This document shows, one piece after another, positions 1 through 12,332 of a DNA stretch of 64,000 nt. The first letter of the stretch is position 1, and every line of letters starts with the position of its first letter. Origin of the DNA: Benincasa hispida. Lineage: Eukaryota > Streptophyta > Magnoliopsida > Cucurbitales > Cucurbitaceae. The notes below the pieces were generated by a model. The model was given only the letters and a program-made list of their open reading frames with translations, had not been told where the DNA came from and made no database searches. Where the stretch lies: positions 23,685,233 through 23,749,232 of the forward strand of contig NC_052350.1 in the NCBI RefSeq assembly GCF_009727055.1, in the 5' to 3' direction. Made by a program: the position numbers and the translations under genes.

Positions 1-1449
1 TCTATATAAAGGTTTTGTATAAGATTGGACCACGAATGAATAGTCTCTCTATATAACACTGTTACTAGAAGAGACTTACATTTCACTAGGATGACCATAA
101 GTGACTTGACCTTAATCCTGAGTGAGTTATAAACTCCTGTTTATGAGAGCAATCCTTTGATTTGCATGGATTAGAGTGGCCTTGTTAGTCAACTCAACAA
201 GTCTACCATTTTGGGGATCTGTCCGAGTAGGGAGTTGGGAACACAAGTACACAAGATGGAATTCACTCCTTCCCGTCCTTAGGGAAAGTAGATAAATTTC
301 GCCCTTAATAGTTGATTCCAGGTCTTGAACATTGAGGTCGCAACCTCCCACTAGCTTAAGAGGTGTTAGTTTATAGTTGGACTATAAACTATTTGTTCAT
401 TAGAGGAATCTGTGGTACTTAAGGAGTTAGAGGTAACTACAAGGGTAAAACGGTAATTTGATCCAATTGTAGTTATGAGTGATTTGTGAAAGGTTGACTC
501 ATTATTAATTGGTTATATCCATAGACACAGAAATATATTTATAATATGAAGAATGCAGCTGTCGGTCTTTAGTGGAGTGATCGGTAGTTAATGAAGATTG
601 ATTAATTTAATTAAAGAGTTTAATTAATCATTAGAGTTTCTAATCTGTAGGTCCATGAGGTTCCATTGTTAGCTCACTAAAGGATAGATAATAGGAATGA
701 TTTGAATTGCTTAAGTCAATTGATGGAATAACATATTAATGAGATTAATATGATATGGTTAATTATAAATATGATTTATAACTAAGAGAGAAATATTTGA
801 ATAAGATTCAACTATTAGATTCTTATGAATTAGATTCACGAAGAATTAATTAATTAATTTTGAGAAGTGAAGGCAAATAAATATGCGACTTTTATTTATT
901 AATTAATTAACTATATATATTAAATTGGATTTAATATATATGGTTGTTTAATTGGTATGTTAATTAATTGAATAAATATTATCTAATTAATTTGGCTGAA
1001 GGTTAAATTGGGAAAGACTTAGAGATTCTCCATATAAATATCCCTTTATTGCCAATTTAAGGAATGAAATTTCATTGTGCCCTAGCCTCCAATCTAGATT
1101 TCCTCTCAAATTTTTTCATCTCAACCATTCTCTATTATTCTTCCTCCTCCAAGGTGATAGTGACCCCCTCTTCTACACTTGAATTCCTAGAGAATAATAA
1201 GGTTACACTTGCAGTAGTATCTCTTATTCATTTAAGAAACGTTTGTGAGAAGGCGGAGAGGAAAATTTTAAAAGTTCGGCATTCGACAAAAGTTTGTTGC
1301 TTTATCCCTTTGTTTCTTCTTTTAAAGCATGATTCCTATAATGTTTATCCATTATTATTTCTGTTTTATTTGTTGTTTTTGTTTCCTTAAAACCTGAAAA
1401 ATAAAACGCAAGACGATCTCATGCTTCCGCGGGAACTCGATTCCCTTAA
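1..1449 (+). repeat. 5' LTR of outer Copia element (truncated by window edge)
   Basis: Matches 17,172-18,478 nearly end to end. It ends just before the primer site at 1,452. A TATAAATA box lies at 1,033-1,040, and the end has the family's CTTCCGCGGGAA-like signature. It carries a block at about 495-661 that is missing from the 3' LTR. The short reading frame at 1,064-1,390 lies in the R/U5 part and is not a gene. Confidence 0.85.
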
Positions 1450-1451
1450 AT

Positions 1452-1464
1452 TGATATCAGAGCC
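1452..1464 (+). other. Primer binding site, tRNA-iMet type
   Basis: TGATATCAGAGCC follows the LTR end by two to three bases. It matches the usual plant Copia site TGGTATCAGAGC, complementary to the 3' end of initiator methionine tRNA, with one G-to-A change. Confidence 0.85.
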
Positions 1465-3581
1465 AGTTCTTGCAATTTTGATTTTTGGTTTTTAGAAATG
1501 AAAAATAGAGAACATGGTGGGTGCTTTTGTATACTGTTTTCTGAGATGAATACTGTAGATTTCATTTGGGTATTTTTGGCTTAATATTATTTTCAGTATT
1601 TGGCATATAAACTCGTTTTACTGGATTCAATCATGTAAGAGCCCATTGTTTTTTAACATTTTTACTATAAATCGAGTCTATACGTCATGTCGTTCGTGAA
1701 AAAAAGTTTATGTGTAAAGAACCTAAGAAAACGAAGGCGAAACAAGAAAAAAGTGAGAGAAACTATGTAGTAAAGTTCAAATTTTCAGGTACAGCTTTTA
1801 CAAATTTGTTGATAGCTAGAGTTCAAACCGTTGGATCGTGCCAAAATTTGGTCAGTATGTTCAAGCCACCTAGGGTCTCGTTTTGAATGGTTGGATCATT
1901 ATTTTGAGCCCCGGTGTATCTGCCGTCTCCGCCAAACAGAAGCAATTTTGTTTTTTTGTTTTTTCTATTTAATTTTAAATTAATTATTTTATCAGGGTGC
2001 CAAATATTGGTCTATTAATGCCTTTATATAATTGAATGTGCATGAGATGTATGTTTATATTATATGATTTATATATTGCATAATGTATACCGTATAGATT
2101 TAAAATCCTACCTTAGGATAAACATGTTTCATGTATCCTTTTAATATAAGTGTTATATTGTGGTTGCATGATTAATTAAGCATGCTAATGTATCATACTA
2201 GAATATAATTGTTATATAGTATGATAGCATATGAATTGATTTCATTAGTGATAATATAATTGTTATATTATTTAATGAAAATAAAAATTAACTTTGCATT
2301 GAGTATGACATTACTTAGATTAATATAAAATGTTATATTTAATCAATGTCACAAAATGTAAATTTATAGATTTTATTTTTCATTATTTTATAATGGTTAT
2401 AAGTATAATGAAATTAGAATAAAAATCTACAATCAAGAGTTGCATGCAAACATAGATCCAAATTAATTTTAAATGGTTTAAAATTAATTCACCTAGACTT
2501 ATGTTAAAAGTATTTCTAATGAGATTAGAAATAGATTAATCTTTTGATTCGTTTTAATGGGATTAAAATGAACTCCATTAAAAGATTAAGTTTATAAAAT
2601 AATTACCTATAAGAGACCTTTGTCTTAGGAACGTTATGTCTAGAAGGGGGTATTTAAGTTGACGAAAACATAACACCTCCACCTAGAAATCGACTCGGAA
2701 GGTGAATTGGGAAAATATTTTATAAGCATGAAATAAATGATTAATTTTATTAAAGAGTTTAATGAATGAAATCACATATTGTTAAAATATTCAATATAAG
2801 CGTTATATTAAACAAATTAACAAGGACTTAGTTAAAATTAATTAGTCGGATTTTACTAAGTTAATAAACCCATCTTTTACAAAACACTTAGTGGAAGGAA
2901 AAAGATGTATATGATATGTCGTTTTTCCACCAATGTTCTCCCTAAAAGTTCACAAGGTGAGATTCATGTTTGGCCTCGTGGTGCCTTGGGCGCACCTTTC
3001 CTTATAAAGGTATCTGCATGGGTCAATATCAAGATGAATGGAGAAAGTGTTTATAGTAAGTGGGAGAATGACGTGTCTCAACACATCTTGTGGTCTCCTT
3101 CATTGGTTTGAAATGTCATTTCCATGCTCGGCCTCGTGGCACCCTAAAAGCGTCCCCCTTAGAAAAGTGTTTACATGGGAAAGAGATATATCAAACTCCA
3201 GAAATGGATAAGATCGCTATAATAAATTACATCAATTATGTTCTTTTCTGAGGCAGACTGGTTGGCGCGAGGTTATAGAGTTGAAAATGATGGGTTACAC
3301 TTACAAGAAAGCATTAATGAAGTTATTGATTGACCATATCAATGATAATAAAATATTATAGGAATAAAAGTTATTCTAATGTAATGTTTGATTGAGAACA
3401 TCTCGATTCAGTGAAGGAGTAACTGTTCACCCCGCGGTGGCACTTATTCTATCTCACTAAAGTATCATTGCAAAATAAAATAATGTTGGGTTCATTATTT
3501 AGTTTTTTGCTAAACTGATTAGATAAAAATGGATTTTTGCATAAGTATCTAAAATAAGCGATTTGTTTTGTATCAGAAAAT
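1465..3581 (+). other. Long untranslated leader of outer Copia element
   Basis: About 2.1 kb with no convincing protein lies between the primer site and gag. Several segments recur in reverse complement in the leader of the inner element (9,737-12,317), for example the stretch with GGCCTCGTGGTGCC at about 2,970 and the one with CACCCCGCGGTGG at about 3,429. The 68-codon frame at 2,905-3,111 lies in one conserved segment, but its coding status is doubtful. Confidence 0.7.
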
Positions 3582-4440
3582 ATGAATAGTGCAGTAATCT
3601 CTTGCTTGGAACCGCTAAATTAAATGGTGATAACTATGCACAATGGAAAAATATAATCAATACGATTTTGGTGATTGATGACCTAAAATTCGTCTTGTTG
3701 GAGGAATGTCCTCTAACTCCTAGACCTACCACTTCACGAATTGTTCGTAAGGCTTATGACAAGTGGACCAAGGCCAATGAAAAGGCCAAAATTTACATTC
3801 TGGCCAGCTTATCTAAAGTATTGGCCAAGAAGCATGAAGCCATGGTCTCTACTTGGGAGATCATGGAGTCACTACGAGGGATGTTTGGCCAACCGACCAC
3901 TCATCTCAAGCATGATTGTTTAAAGTTCATTTTTGATGCCCGTATACTAGAAGGGGCATCTGTCAGGGAGCATGTCCTTGACATGACGATCCACTTCAAC
4001 GTAGTAGAAATGAATGGCGTTGTCATAGAAGAAGCCACTCAAATTAGAGTTATCTCCAGTTTTGCAGTAATGCGGTTATGAATAAGATTTAGTACAACCT
4101 TACCACTCTCCTAAACGAGCTGTAGACTTATAAGTCCCTAATGAAAGTTAAGGGAAATCCTGGGGAGGCAAACATTTCCATTTCCTCAAAAAAATTTCAC
4201 AGAGGTTCAACCTCTGGGACTAAGTCAATGCCTTATTCCTCATCTTCCAAGAAGTGGAAGAAGAAGAAGAGTGGTAAAGGAAAGAATAAAACTAATCCAC
4301 TTACTGCCACCCAGAAAGAGAAAAAGGTCAAAGGTACAAAAGGAAATTGTTTCCACTACAATCAGGATGGGAATTGGAAATGGAACTGCCCAATTTATTT
4401 GGCCGAGAAGAAAAAAGACAAAGAAGGTAAATATTATTTA
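3582..4440 (+). pseudogene. Copia gag, outer element
   Basis: Encodes a UBN2/Retrotran-gag type nucleocapsid precursor that would package element RNA in cytoplasmic particles. The presumed ATG at 3,582 is followed by an early frameshift. The readable part runs from 3,602 to 4,081 and includes LNGDNYAQWK and MESLRGMFGQP. Further stops separate it from a lysine-rich stretch at 4,141-4,390. The zinc knuckle near 4,345 has lost residues: the second Cys reads Tyr and the His reads Asn, so RNA binding is probably gone. Confidence 0.8.
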
Positions 4441-4568
4441 TTTGTTTTTGAAACATGCTTAGCGGAACATGATAGCAATATCTGGATACTTGGTTCATGA
4501 GTCATTAACCACGTTTTTACTTCTTTACATGAAAGTAATTCTTGGAGGTATCTTGAGGCTAGGGAGAT
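4441..4568 (+). pseudogene. Start of Copia protease, outer element, cut by insertion
   Basis: Continues from gag in the single Copia polyprotein. The active-site region reads WILGS followed by a stop where related elements have an Asp-Ser-Gly triad, so the aspartic protease is inactive. The frame stops at the GAGAT site where the inner element is inserted and continues at 14,207. Confidence 0.7.
4564..4568. other. Target site duplication GAGAT, left copy
   Basis: GAGAT immediately precedes the inner element. The identical GAGAT follows it at 14,207-14,211. Five bases is the usual Copia duplication length. Confidence 0.9.
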
Positions 4569-6707
4569 TGAAGAATCTCATATCGTAGAGTTCCATGAGC
4601 GTGTTCGAATCGCTCCGATCTCACAGTGACCGAAGTACAAATATATACATTCAACATATACAGTTATGCAAAAAAATCTTAATTGACGGCATGCTACGAA
4701 CAAGATAAATAACAAGGGAGAGAGTTCCATACCAGTTGAAGACAGTCTTCACACTTCGAAACTCCAACGCAATGGAAAACCTCCACGTGATTTACCAACG
4801 CCTAGTAGCAGCGTCAACAATTGCAGCATGAATGACCGCGAACACGAATACTGTGGGGACGATACCACACTAAAGAGCCCCAGGTATTCTCGGAGTGAAA
4901 ACCCAAAGGGTGGGCTTTGGTGAATTTGGTATAGGAAGGAGGAAACACGAATCGTGTAGGCGATAAGCAAGTGGGAGGGAAGAAAACGCTATCGCATAGC
5001 AGAAATACTTAACGTTTAAGAGGAGCTACACAATCATGTAGGATTTACTGAATGATCGTTTAGTAAAAGGTACACGATCATTTAATAAAATTTGGCACAC
5101 TATACGATGGTTTAAAGAAGCTATCCGATCGTGTAGGCGATAGTGTGCGATCGTTTAGTCGAGGTGGACAATCGTTTAGGCAGAGAAGAGCTATCGTATA
5201 GTCTCTCGAAATGCTTAAGCGATCATTTTGATCAACACCAACATGCTCTCACTTTTTTCTTTAGGCGATTGAACGACGAACCATTCAAAATGAAAACCAT
5301 TTTCATTTTAACTCATGAGTTACAATAACCGACATTGCCCCATTAACCCACGTCCAAACGTGATTTTTGGCATAATTATCTTATAATTAACCAATTAATT
5401 AATAAATAAATATAATCATATTATATTTATATCCTATAGTTTGATATCACATATCTACTATAGTATTTTCTCCTCTACTTGATATAAATCATATTTATAG
5501 CTAATTTCCTCTAAAATAATGTATCTTATATTTAGCCAATTATATCATATATAATTAACCAGACCAATTATATCATATATAATCGAACTTCCTCTTGTCA
5601 ATTTGAACATTTCAAATTAACCCAAATACTAGTTCTCGACTTTATTCAAGCTACCCAGGGGACCTAATGAACCTATGGCTTGAAGATCCAATGGTCTGTG
5701 AATAGCTTACTAAAAAACTCTTTAGCCACGAGATCCACCATCCGTTAACTGTCAAGCATTCTACTAAAGACCAATAGTTGAACTCTTCTTACCATAGATA
5801 TATTTCTGTGTCCATTGGATATAACCAATCATGAGTACGATGACCCTTCACAGATGCACGTAAGTACAACTAGGCCATATTACCTTTTTGCCCCTGTAGT
5901 TACATCTTACTCCTTAAATACCTTTGATTCCTCTAATGAACAATACAACATAGTCCAACTATGTGTGAACACCTCTCGGGCCAAGAGAAGGTGTGTGGCA
6001 TCACATCGTTCAAGCCCCGGAATCAACCCTTAAGGGAGCTATCTATCTGCTTACCCCTGCCTTGTAGAAGGAGTGAATTCCATCTTGTGTAGCTGAGTTC
6101 CCAGCAACCAAATCAGACAAATCCCGAAAATGGTAGGTTTGAATTGGCGATCTGGCCACTCGCACCCATACAAATAAAAGGACCACCCTCAATGGTAGGA
6201 GTTCCCAACTCACTCAGGATTGAGGTCATGTTACCTATGGTCATCCTAGTGAAGTGAAGTCTCTGTCATGAATGGTGTTATATAACGAGACGTTAACACT
6301 TTGTGGTCAAGTCTTATAAAAACTCTTTATATAGGACGCCCCTGCTCGCATGTCCCCAACACGAATGATCAAGATCAGACCATCTGTGACAAGTCACAAT
6401 GCTTGTGACCATTCCACAAAGCAGGCCGCGTCCATAGCGTTACCAGGATAAGGTTTCCCTCATATACTACAGACCATTTTGGCTATCACTCAAGACATGA
6501 TCCACTTGTATGTCACCACATACATGCTTGAGTCACATACAGATAACCAGGAATTTTATGTTTATTGGTTTGTGATAAAGCAAATAAAACAAGCAACTGA
6601 GCAAAAATACAAGATATGAAGTAAATACCATATATTAACAACACAAGCACTCGTACATACTATTTACAAACTACAGAACACGAGACTTTAGGGCATCAAC
6701 CTCAACA
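4569..6707 (-). repeat. 3' LTR of inner Copia element (2,139 bp)
   Basis: Terminal TG..CA structure. It pairs with 12,333-14,206. It holds 265 bases (about 5,893-6,157) that the partner lacks, bounded by GCC on both sides. The U5-side part at 5,030-5,230 has about eight copies of a short motif close to CGATCGTTTAG. Confidence 0.9.
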
Positions 6708-6720
6708 ATCTCCCATTTGT
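6708..6720 (-). other. Polypurine tract of inner Copia element
   Basis: Read on the minus strand, ACAAATGGGAGAT abuts the LTR start TGTTGAGG. A second similar motif (GGGCAAGTGAGAGATT) lies about 100 bases upstream in the element's sense, as in the outer element. Confidence 0.75.
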
Positions 6721-7244
6721 CCTAAAACGAAGTGGTGTGTACAAAAACTTAGTACAAAACAATAAACTAGGGCATAAAAGCCCAGTACAAGAAAATCTCT
6801 CACTTGCCCTAGTCCAACCGCGGGCGATCCTGTAGACCCATGAACCATAGGTGACCCTCAAACACTGTAGCCATGAGAGCCTTTGTAAACGAGTCAGCAA
6901 TAATAAAATTGTCTGGGTTAGACTGATCCGTCTCATCTTCTCAACCTCTTGAGGTGTCTTAGGACACATGTCCTTAGACAATATGACTCCATGCCTGAAC
7001 AGTAGTAGGCCCCTCCTAGAATCCTGCATCGAGTACTTGAGCAACAACTTGTCAATGTACGATGCATGAGACAGTGCTAGCACTTTGTTCTTACGATCCT
7101 GAAAGATCTATATATCTAGAACAAACTGAGCCTCTCCTAAATCTGTCATTTGGAATTGGGTCACTAGCCAGTTCTTAACTGCAGTTAGTAGACCTACATC
7201 ATTCCCAATGAGTAGAATAACGACTACATATAACATTAAGAAGA
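6721..7244 (-). pseudogene. Reverse transcriptase C-terminal part and RNase H tail, inner Copia
   Basis: Minus-strand reading gives the catalytic segment of Copia reverse transcriptase, then SYIDKLLLKYSMQDSRRG and CPKTPQEVEKMRR. It then jumps to the RNase H tail with an ADSFTKAL-like end at about 6,880, so nearly all of RNase H is deleted. The catalytic YVDD box reads Tyr-Val-Val-Val at about 7,222-7,233: both metal-binding aspartates have become valine, each by one A-to-T change. The product would be inactive. Confidence 0.8.
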
Positions 7245-8297
7245 CTACTGAAGCGTTATGATCTTCTTGTAGACATAAGGTTCATCAACGTTTCCATCCT
7301 GATCAACATCCTCAATGTCGCCATCTGCTACCATAGCAAGGATTTTCGTGAAACCTAGATAGCGAACGAGTGGGTTTGCAACCCTCCCACTATGTCGAGG
7401 TTCCCTTAACTCTTGAAGTGGAACCGACCTACTGGATGAACTCCCATCAACAACCCTTGCTGATTTAGCAGACTTTTCAACAACTCTTGTTGAAGTTTCA
7501 GTAGTTTCATTGGAAAGCTCATGCAACACGACTTTACTTCGTGGACTGTGCTCCCTTATATGATCATTCTCCAGGAAAGTAGTGTTTATTGAAACAAACA
7601 CCTTATTTTCTGTTGGATCATAAAAATAACCCCCTCGTGTATCTTTGATGTAGCCTACAAAGATACATAACCTCGACTGTGGTTCGGAAACCCCAAATGC
7701 GGAAGTGACGTAAACTAGCTTTACGCCCGTTCCACAACTCCAAAGGTGTTTTTGCAACACTCTTGGAGAGAACACAATTGAGTATGTATACCGCAGTCTC
7801 CACTGTGAAACCCCAAAACGAGTCCGAGGTGTATTTGACAAGGTCCTATTTCTTCTCTCTGCTACACCATTCTGCTGAGGTGTATCTGATGCTGAGAGTT
7901 GGGAAACGATTCCATGTTCTATCAAATAGTCCTGGAATGTCGAGTCCAAAAACTCTCCATCTCGATCCAATCGAAATTTTTTAATCCGTCTATCTAATGT
8001 GTTTTCAATTTCAACCTTGAACTCTTTGAACTTTTCAAAGGATTCAGACTTCCGTTGCATAAGATAAACGTACCCGTACCTAGAGTAATCATCAGTGAAA
8101 CTGATAAAATATTCATAGCCACCTTGGGCTCGCACATTCATAGGACCACAAAGGTTAGAATGTACTAACTCAAGAGGCTCCTTGGCTCTATAACCTTTTC
8201 CAGTAAAAGATCGTTTTTTCATCTTACCCTCAAGGCAAGATTCGCACACAGGTAAAGAATTTTCTTCTAACTCACTTAGAAGTCCATTCTTCACCAA
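7245..8297 (-). pseudogene. Copia integrase with fused reverse transcriptase remnant, inner element
   Basis: A 350-codon open frame. It begins in the GAG-pre-integrase zinc region (CESCLEGKMKK), continues into the integrase core with GPMNVRAQGGYEYF, FTDDYSRYGYVYLM and the DTPQQNGVAERRNRT segment carrying the third catalytic residue, then a frameshifted stretch and the VFVGYIKDTRGGYFYDP region. Near its end it jumps from the integrase-RT linker to NVDEPYVYKK, so the first half of reverse transcriptase is deleted. A one-base loss then ends the frame. Confidence 0.85.
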
Positions 8298-8890
8298 TCT
8301 CTCAATCCTATTGAGATTGATGTGCCCTAAACATCATAGATGCCAAAATTGGACATTTTATTTTGGAGAAATTCGTCAACGTTTTGATTGAGATACGACA
8401 GTTCGGAACATTTCAGGATTATGGAGGAAATTAATGGCTAACGACCTTAGCACATATAAATTCGATTCCAGATTTGCTGTGGAAATAAAAACACCATCTT
8501 TATGAATAAACGCTTTATTCACATTAAAAGAGATAGTATATTTACATTGCAATAAACGCTTTATAGAAATGAGGTTCCTCTTTAGTTCAGGAACAATATA
8601 TACATCATTTAAAACAAGAAACCTATTCTATAAAGCTAACTGGAGTCCTCCCACTGCCACAGCCGAGATGACGTGCCCGGTGCCTACTCACATCGTCATC
8701 TCACCAGCCTTCAGCTGTCGTCAAGATCTAATCCTCTGAAAAGAAGAACAAACATGATTAGTGGTGCCTGAATCAATTATCCAGGCAGAATCATCATTCT
8801 CCAATAAATAAGTTTCAAGCACAAGTAAATCACATTTACCTTTATCGGCCTTGGCCTTAGTCTTGGCTGCTTTCTTCTCTTTCAGATATC
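8298..8890 (-). pseudogene. Copia protease and GAG-pre-integrase, inner element
   Basis: Minus-strand translation gives AWIIDSGTTNHVC near 8,770. This is the aspartic protease active site with Asp-Ser-Gly intact. It is followed by a Copia-type SNLYVLRSL and WHL stretch, broken by stop codons. It links the gag and integrase parts of the same polyprotein. Confidence 0.75.
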
Positions 8891-9736
8891 GAGAAAAGTT
8901 CCTCTTCCAGTGTCCATCTTGGTTGTAGTGGAAACATTTTCCTTTAGTAACCTATGGATGCCTCTTTGGGGCAACAGACGGTGGGTTAGCGGGTGCCTTC
9001 CCTTTTCCCTTACCACCCTTCTTCTTCTTCCCCTTTGCAGAGTTAGAATTGGAAAGTGCAGACTTCGTTCTTGAGGTCAAACCTCTATGGAACGTCCTAG
9101 AGGATGAAGCAACATTTGCCTCACCCTTCTGCCTCTCCTTACTTTTTTAGTAAATATTGGTATGTCTGAAAATCATTGAGGAGAGTTGTAGGGTTATATT
9201 TCACTTTGTTAAGAATCACACTACTAACAAAGTGCAAGAAACTCTCCGGCAAAGAATGCATGATTATGCTAACCTGGCTGCCCTTATCGATGGTAGACCT
9301 ATTCAACTCCGCCACATTAAAGTGGATCAGCATGTTTAGCACATGTTCATGAACAGAGGTGCCTTCTTCCATTTTGGAGTTGAATATGTATTTAAGAGCC
9401 TCATGCATAAGCTGTTCAGACGGTTGTCCAAACATCCCCCACAAGGACTCCATGATCTCACACGCTGAGACTATAGGCTCATGTTTCTTGGCCAAGATTT
9501 CAGAAAGACTTGCCAAGATGTAGGCTCGGGCCTTCTCAATTCCCCCTTGTCCATCGCTCGTATGCCTCCTGAACATTTCGAGTGGCATTAGAAGCTGGAA
9601 TAGAAAGACAAGCCTCCGTGAGAGCGAACATGAGGTCCTCGATGATTAGGATTGTCGTGATCATGTGCTTCCATGTTGCGAAATTATCGCCAATAAGTTT
9701 TTTGGCGCTAAGCAATACTAACGTGGTTGTTGCCAT
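8891..9736 (-). pseudogene. Copia gag, inner element
   Basis: Starts at the ATG ending at 9,736 (MATTTLVLLSAKKLIGDN), shifts frame at about 9,540-9,590, and continues with RAYILASLSEILAKKHEP and SLWGMFGQP to 9,139. Then come a basic Ser/Lys region and a zinc knuckle near 8,940 in which the second Cys reads Tyr and the last Cys reads Phe. It resembles the outer element's gag over its whole length, which supports a shared family. The frameshift and knuckle losses make it non-functional. Confidence 0.85.
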
Positions 9737-12317
9737 TTTGAAAATGTTGTTGAAAATACGAACAGAACTTTATTAGAATTTGCTAAACCACTTTTAAACC
9801 AATCAATTTTGCAAAATAGTTCAAGTACCGTAAGTTATAGTCTTCTATTTTGCAATGATGCCCCAGTGAGGTAGGACAAACTCCACCGGTGGGGTGATCA
9901 GTTGCCCCTTTGTTGGGATGAGACATTCTCAACCATTAGGCAGAACCAACTCTTGGAACTGAACCTAACAACCACCATTTTTCGGTCCAAAATCGTTAAC
10001 CTTTAACTATTCTGCGTAAGTGTAACCTTTCGCTTTTGGTTCTAGAGTCCCGCCCTAATGAGCCCACCATAGGGAAGAAGTAGATTAGGATAAGAGATTA
10101 AGTTACCTTATCCTCTTACAGGAGATCAAATAAAGAAACGCACAAAACTGCCATCCTTTAAGGGGACACTCCCAGGGTGCCTTGAGGCGATGCGCAGTAA
10201 CTTTCTTCAAACTAACGAGGGAGGCCGAGGGATATGTTGTCGCACTTCCCACTCACACTTACTATGAACACTCTCTCCATCCACCTTGATATTGATCTAC
10301 CCAAACACCATCCATTGGGGGGACACGCCAAAGGTGCCGCGAGGCCGAGGATAGATCTCACGATGTGGACTATTTAGGAGAAACGTAAAAGGTTTAAGTG
10401 AAGCATCTTATGTCCCAAATACCTCCCACTGAATGTTTTACCTAGGGATTCATTAACCTAGACAATCCGGCTACTGATGTTAGTCTAAGTCATCTTTTTA
10501 AACTCTGCTCATAAACAACGTTTGTCTATGAAATATGAACAAGTTCAAATAATCATATTTAAACACTTTAATGGATTGTCCTTTACTTGCATGTATGCAT
10601 CAAATCTATCTAATTCACCTTTCCAGGTAAGTTCCTAGGTAGGGGTGTTATGTTTCTGTCAACTTAAATAACCCAGCCTAGACAGAACCTGCCTTAGACA
10701 AAAGGTCCTTTATAGATAGATTTTCCACACTTTAACCTTTTATTAGCCAATTTAATCCTATTAATCTGATTACAAGATTAAAGCCTTAGGGTTGCTAATC
10801 GTATTAGAACCGTGATCGTAGGTCTATGTGATTCAAGTTTTAAACACTTTAAAATGTTGAATTAAACCTAAGTGAACATGCATTTCTTTCTTGCTTCTTT
10901 TAGTTCTAATTTCTCTTTAACTTTTAAAAAGAAACAACTAAAACCATTGTGCACAAAGAGGCGTTTATAACATTTATAAAATAACCTATGTGTCATGCTT
11001 TATGCAATGTCCGATCATTACTATATATAACTTTTATATAACGCGTAACAACCAAGCAAACATGTTATCATTCACCTTTATACTATAACAATTATAATAT
11101 AAAGATGATGCATGTCAATACTTTTTATGCATGCATAAATATAACTCTTATATTATATGATGCATGAGTATGCTCTTACATAATTAAAATCATGCTTCTT
11201 TAAATTATAACAATTACAATAAAGAGATGATGCATGACCTTTTCATAACCTAAGGTGGGATTTACTATATGTGCATACCATATGACATATTAAAACATAC
11301 ATCGCATGTAATATATAAAGGATTAATGGACCAGGATGAGCCTTTACAAAAATCGAAATGAAATAATCCTATCTATTACATTTTTCATCGAGCAAACCGA
11401 TTCACAGGCAAATCGGGTCTTGAACCGCCAGGAGGTCTTCAACATGTAGTAAACTCAAGTAGGTAGACGATCGTTTAGCGTGCACTATACAATAGAAGCA
11501 TAAGTAAACGATCGCGTAGACGACGACGAGGTTGCGAGCCTGGTCGTCTATGCGATCGTGTAGCACGACGATAGGTAAATGATTTACCTTGTGTTACTAA
11601 GTGATCGTTTGTCAGTTATAAGCGATGAAGCTTGCTGACCTAAACGATGTCAGTGTGCACGCTTTACGACGTACGGTGACTCTCATACTTACATGTGGGC
11701 AACAAGTAAACGATTACCTTGCGATGCTAGCGAATCATTTAGTCAGTGACTATAGCAATAGCTTACTAACCTAAATGATGTTAGCTGTCGAACGATATGT
11801 TACTCAGCTGATTCACTGTACCCATCGTTCAAAACGTCACGATCACTCTTGATGAGCGATCCTCATCGGTTTTAAGCGATGCGGTTCAAAGCAGCGATCA
11901 GGTAACTCCTTCATTCTCTTCGAGTGCATTCAACAGCAATCGCGTAGAACATCTTCTGCACGATGTGATCAACCCTAGATCGCCTCCTTCCTCGAAGAAC
12001 CGCAATGCTTACCCAGATCGCGTATCACTCTTCTGCAACGCTTGCACAGATCTGCTTCTTCGACGAACGACTCAAAAGTTCAAACAAACTTTGAATACAG
12101 ACTTGATAATGAATATTATTGCCTAAAAACGTAGGGGCCTTTACAAATAATCGCTAATGTAAAAGGATCTAAATCAAATCGAGACTAAACATCCCGAAAA
12201 CATTCATTAATCCACACATCCACAACATAATTTAACCATTAAATCAATGTAGAAATCACCCACCATGAATGTAAATCTCATTTCATTGCAACAAATGAAG
12301 ACGGAGTATCAGAACCT
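9737..12317 (-). other. Long untranslated leader of inner Copia element
   Basis: About 2.6 kb between primer site and gag without a credible protein. It has segments matching the outer leader (around 9,850-9,950, 10,180-10,380 and 10,600-11,330). It also has a GC-richer part at 11,450-12,000 with repeated CGATCG(T)TTAG-like motifs that I did not find in the outer leader. Confidence 0.7.
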
Positions 12318-12330
12318 GGCTCTGATATCA
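12318..12330 (-). other. Primer binding site, tRNA-iMet type, inner element
   Basis: Read on the minus strand, TGATATCAGAGCC lies two bases after the LTR end. It is the same variant of the initiator-methionine tRNA site as in the outer element. Confidence 0.85.
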
Positions 12331-12332
12331 AT

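Noticed and set aside
1064..1390. 108-codon plus-strand open frame
   Set aside because: Lies wholly in the R/U5 part of a Copia LTR and is not kept in the partner LTR.
7763..7984. 73-codon plus-strand frame
   Set aside because: Antisense shadow of the inner element's integrase.
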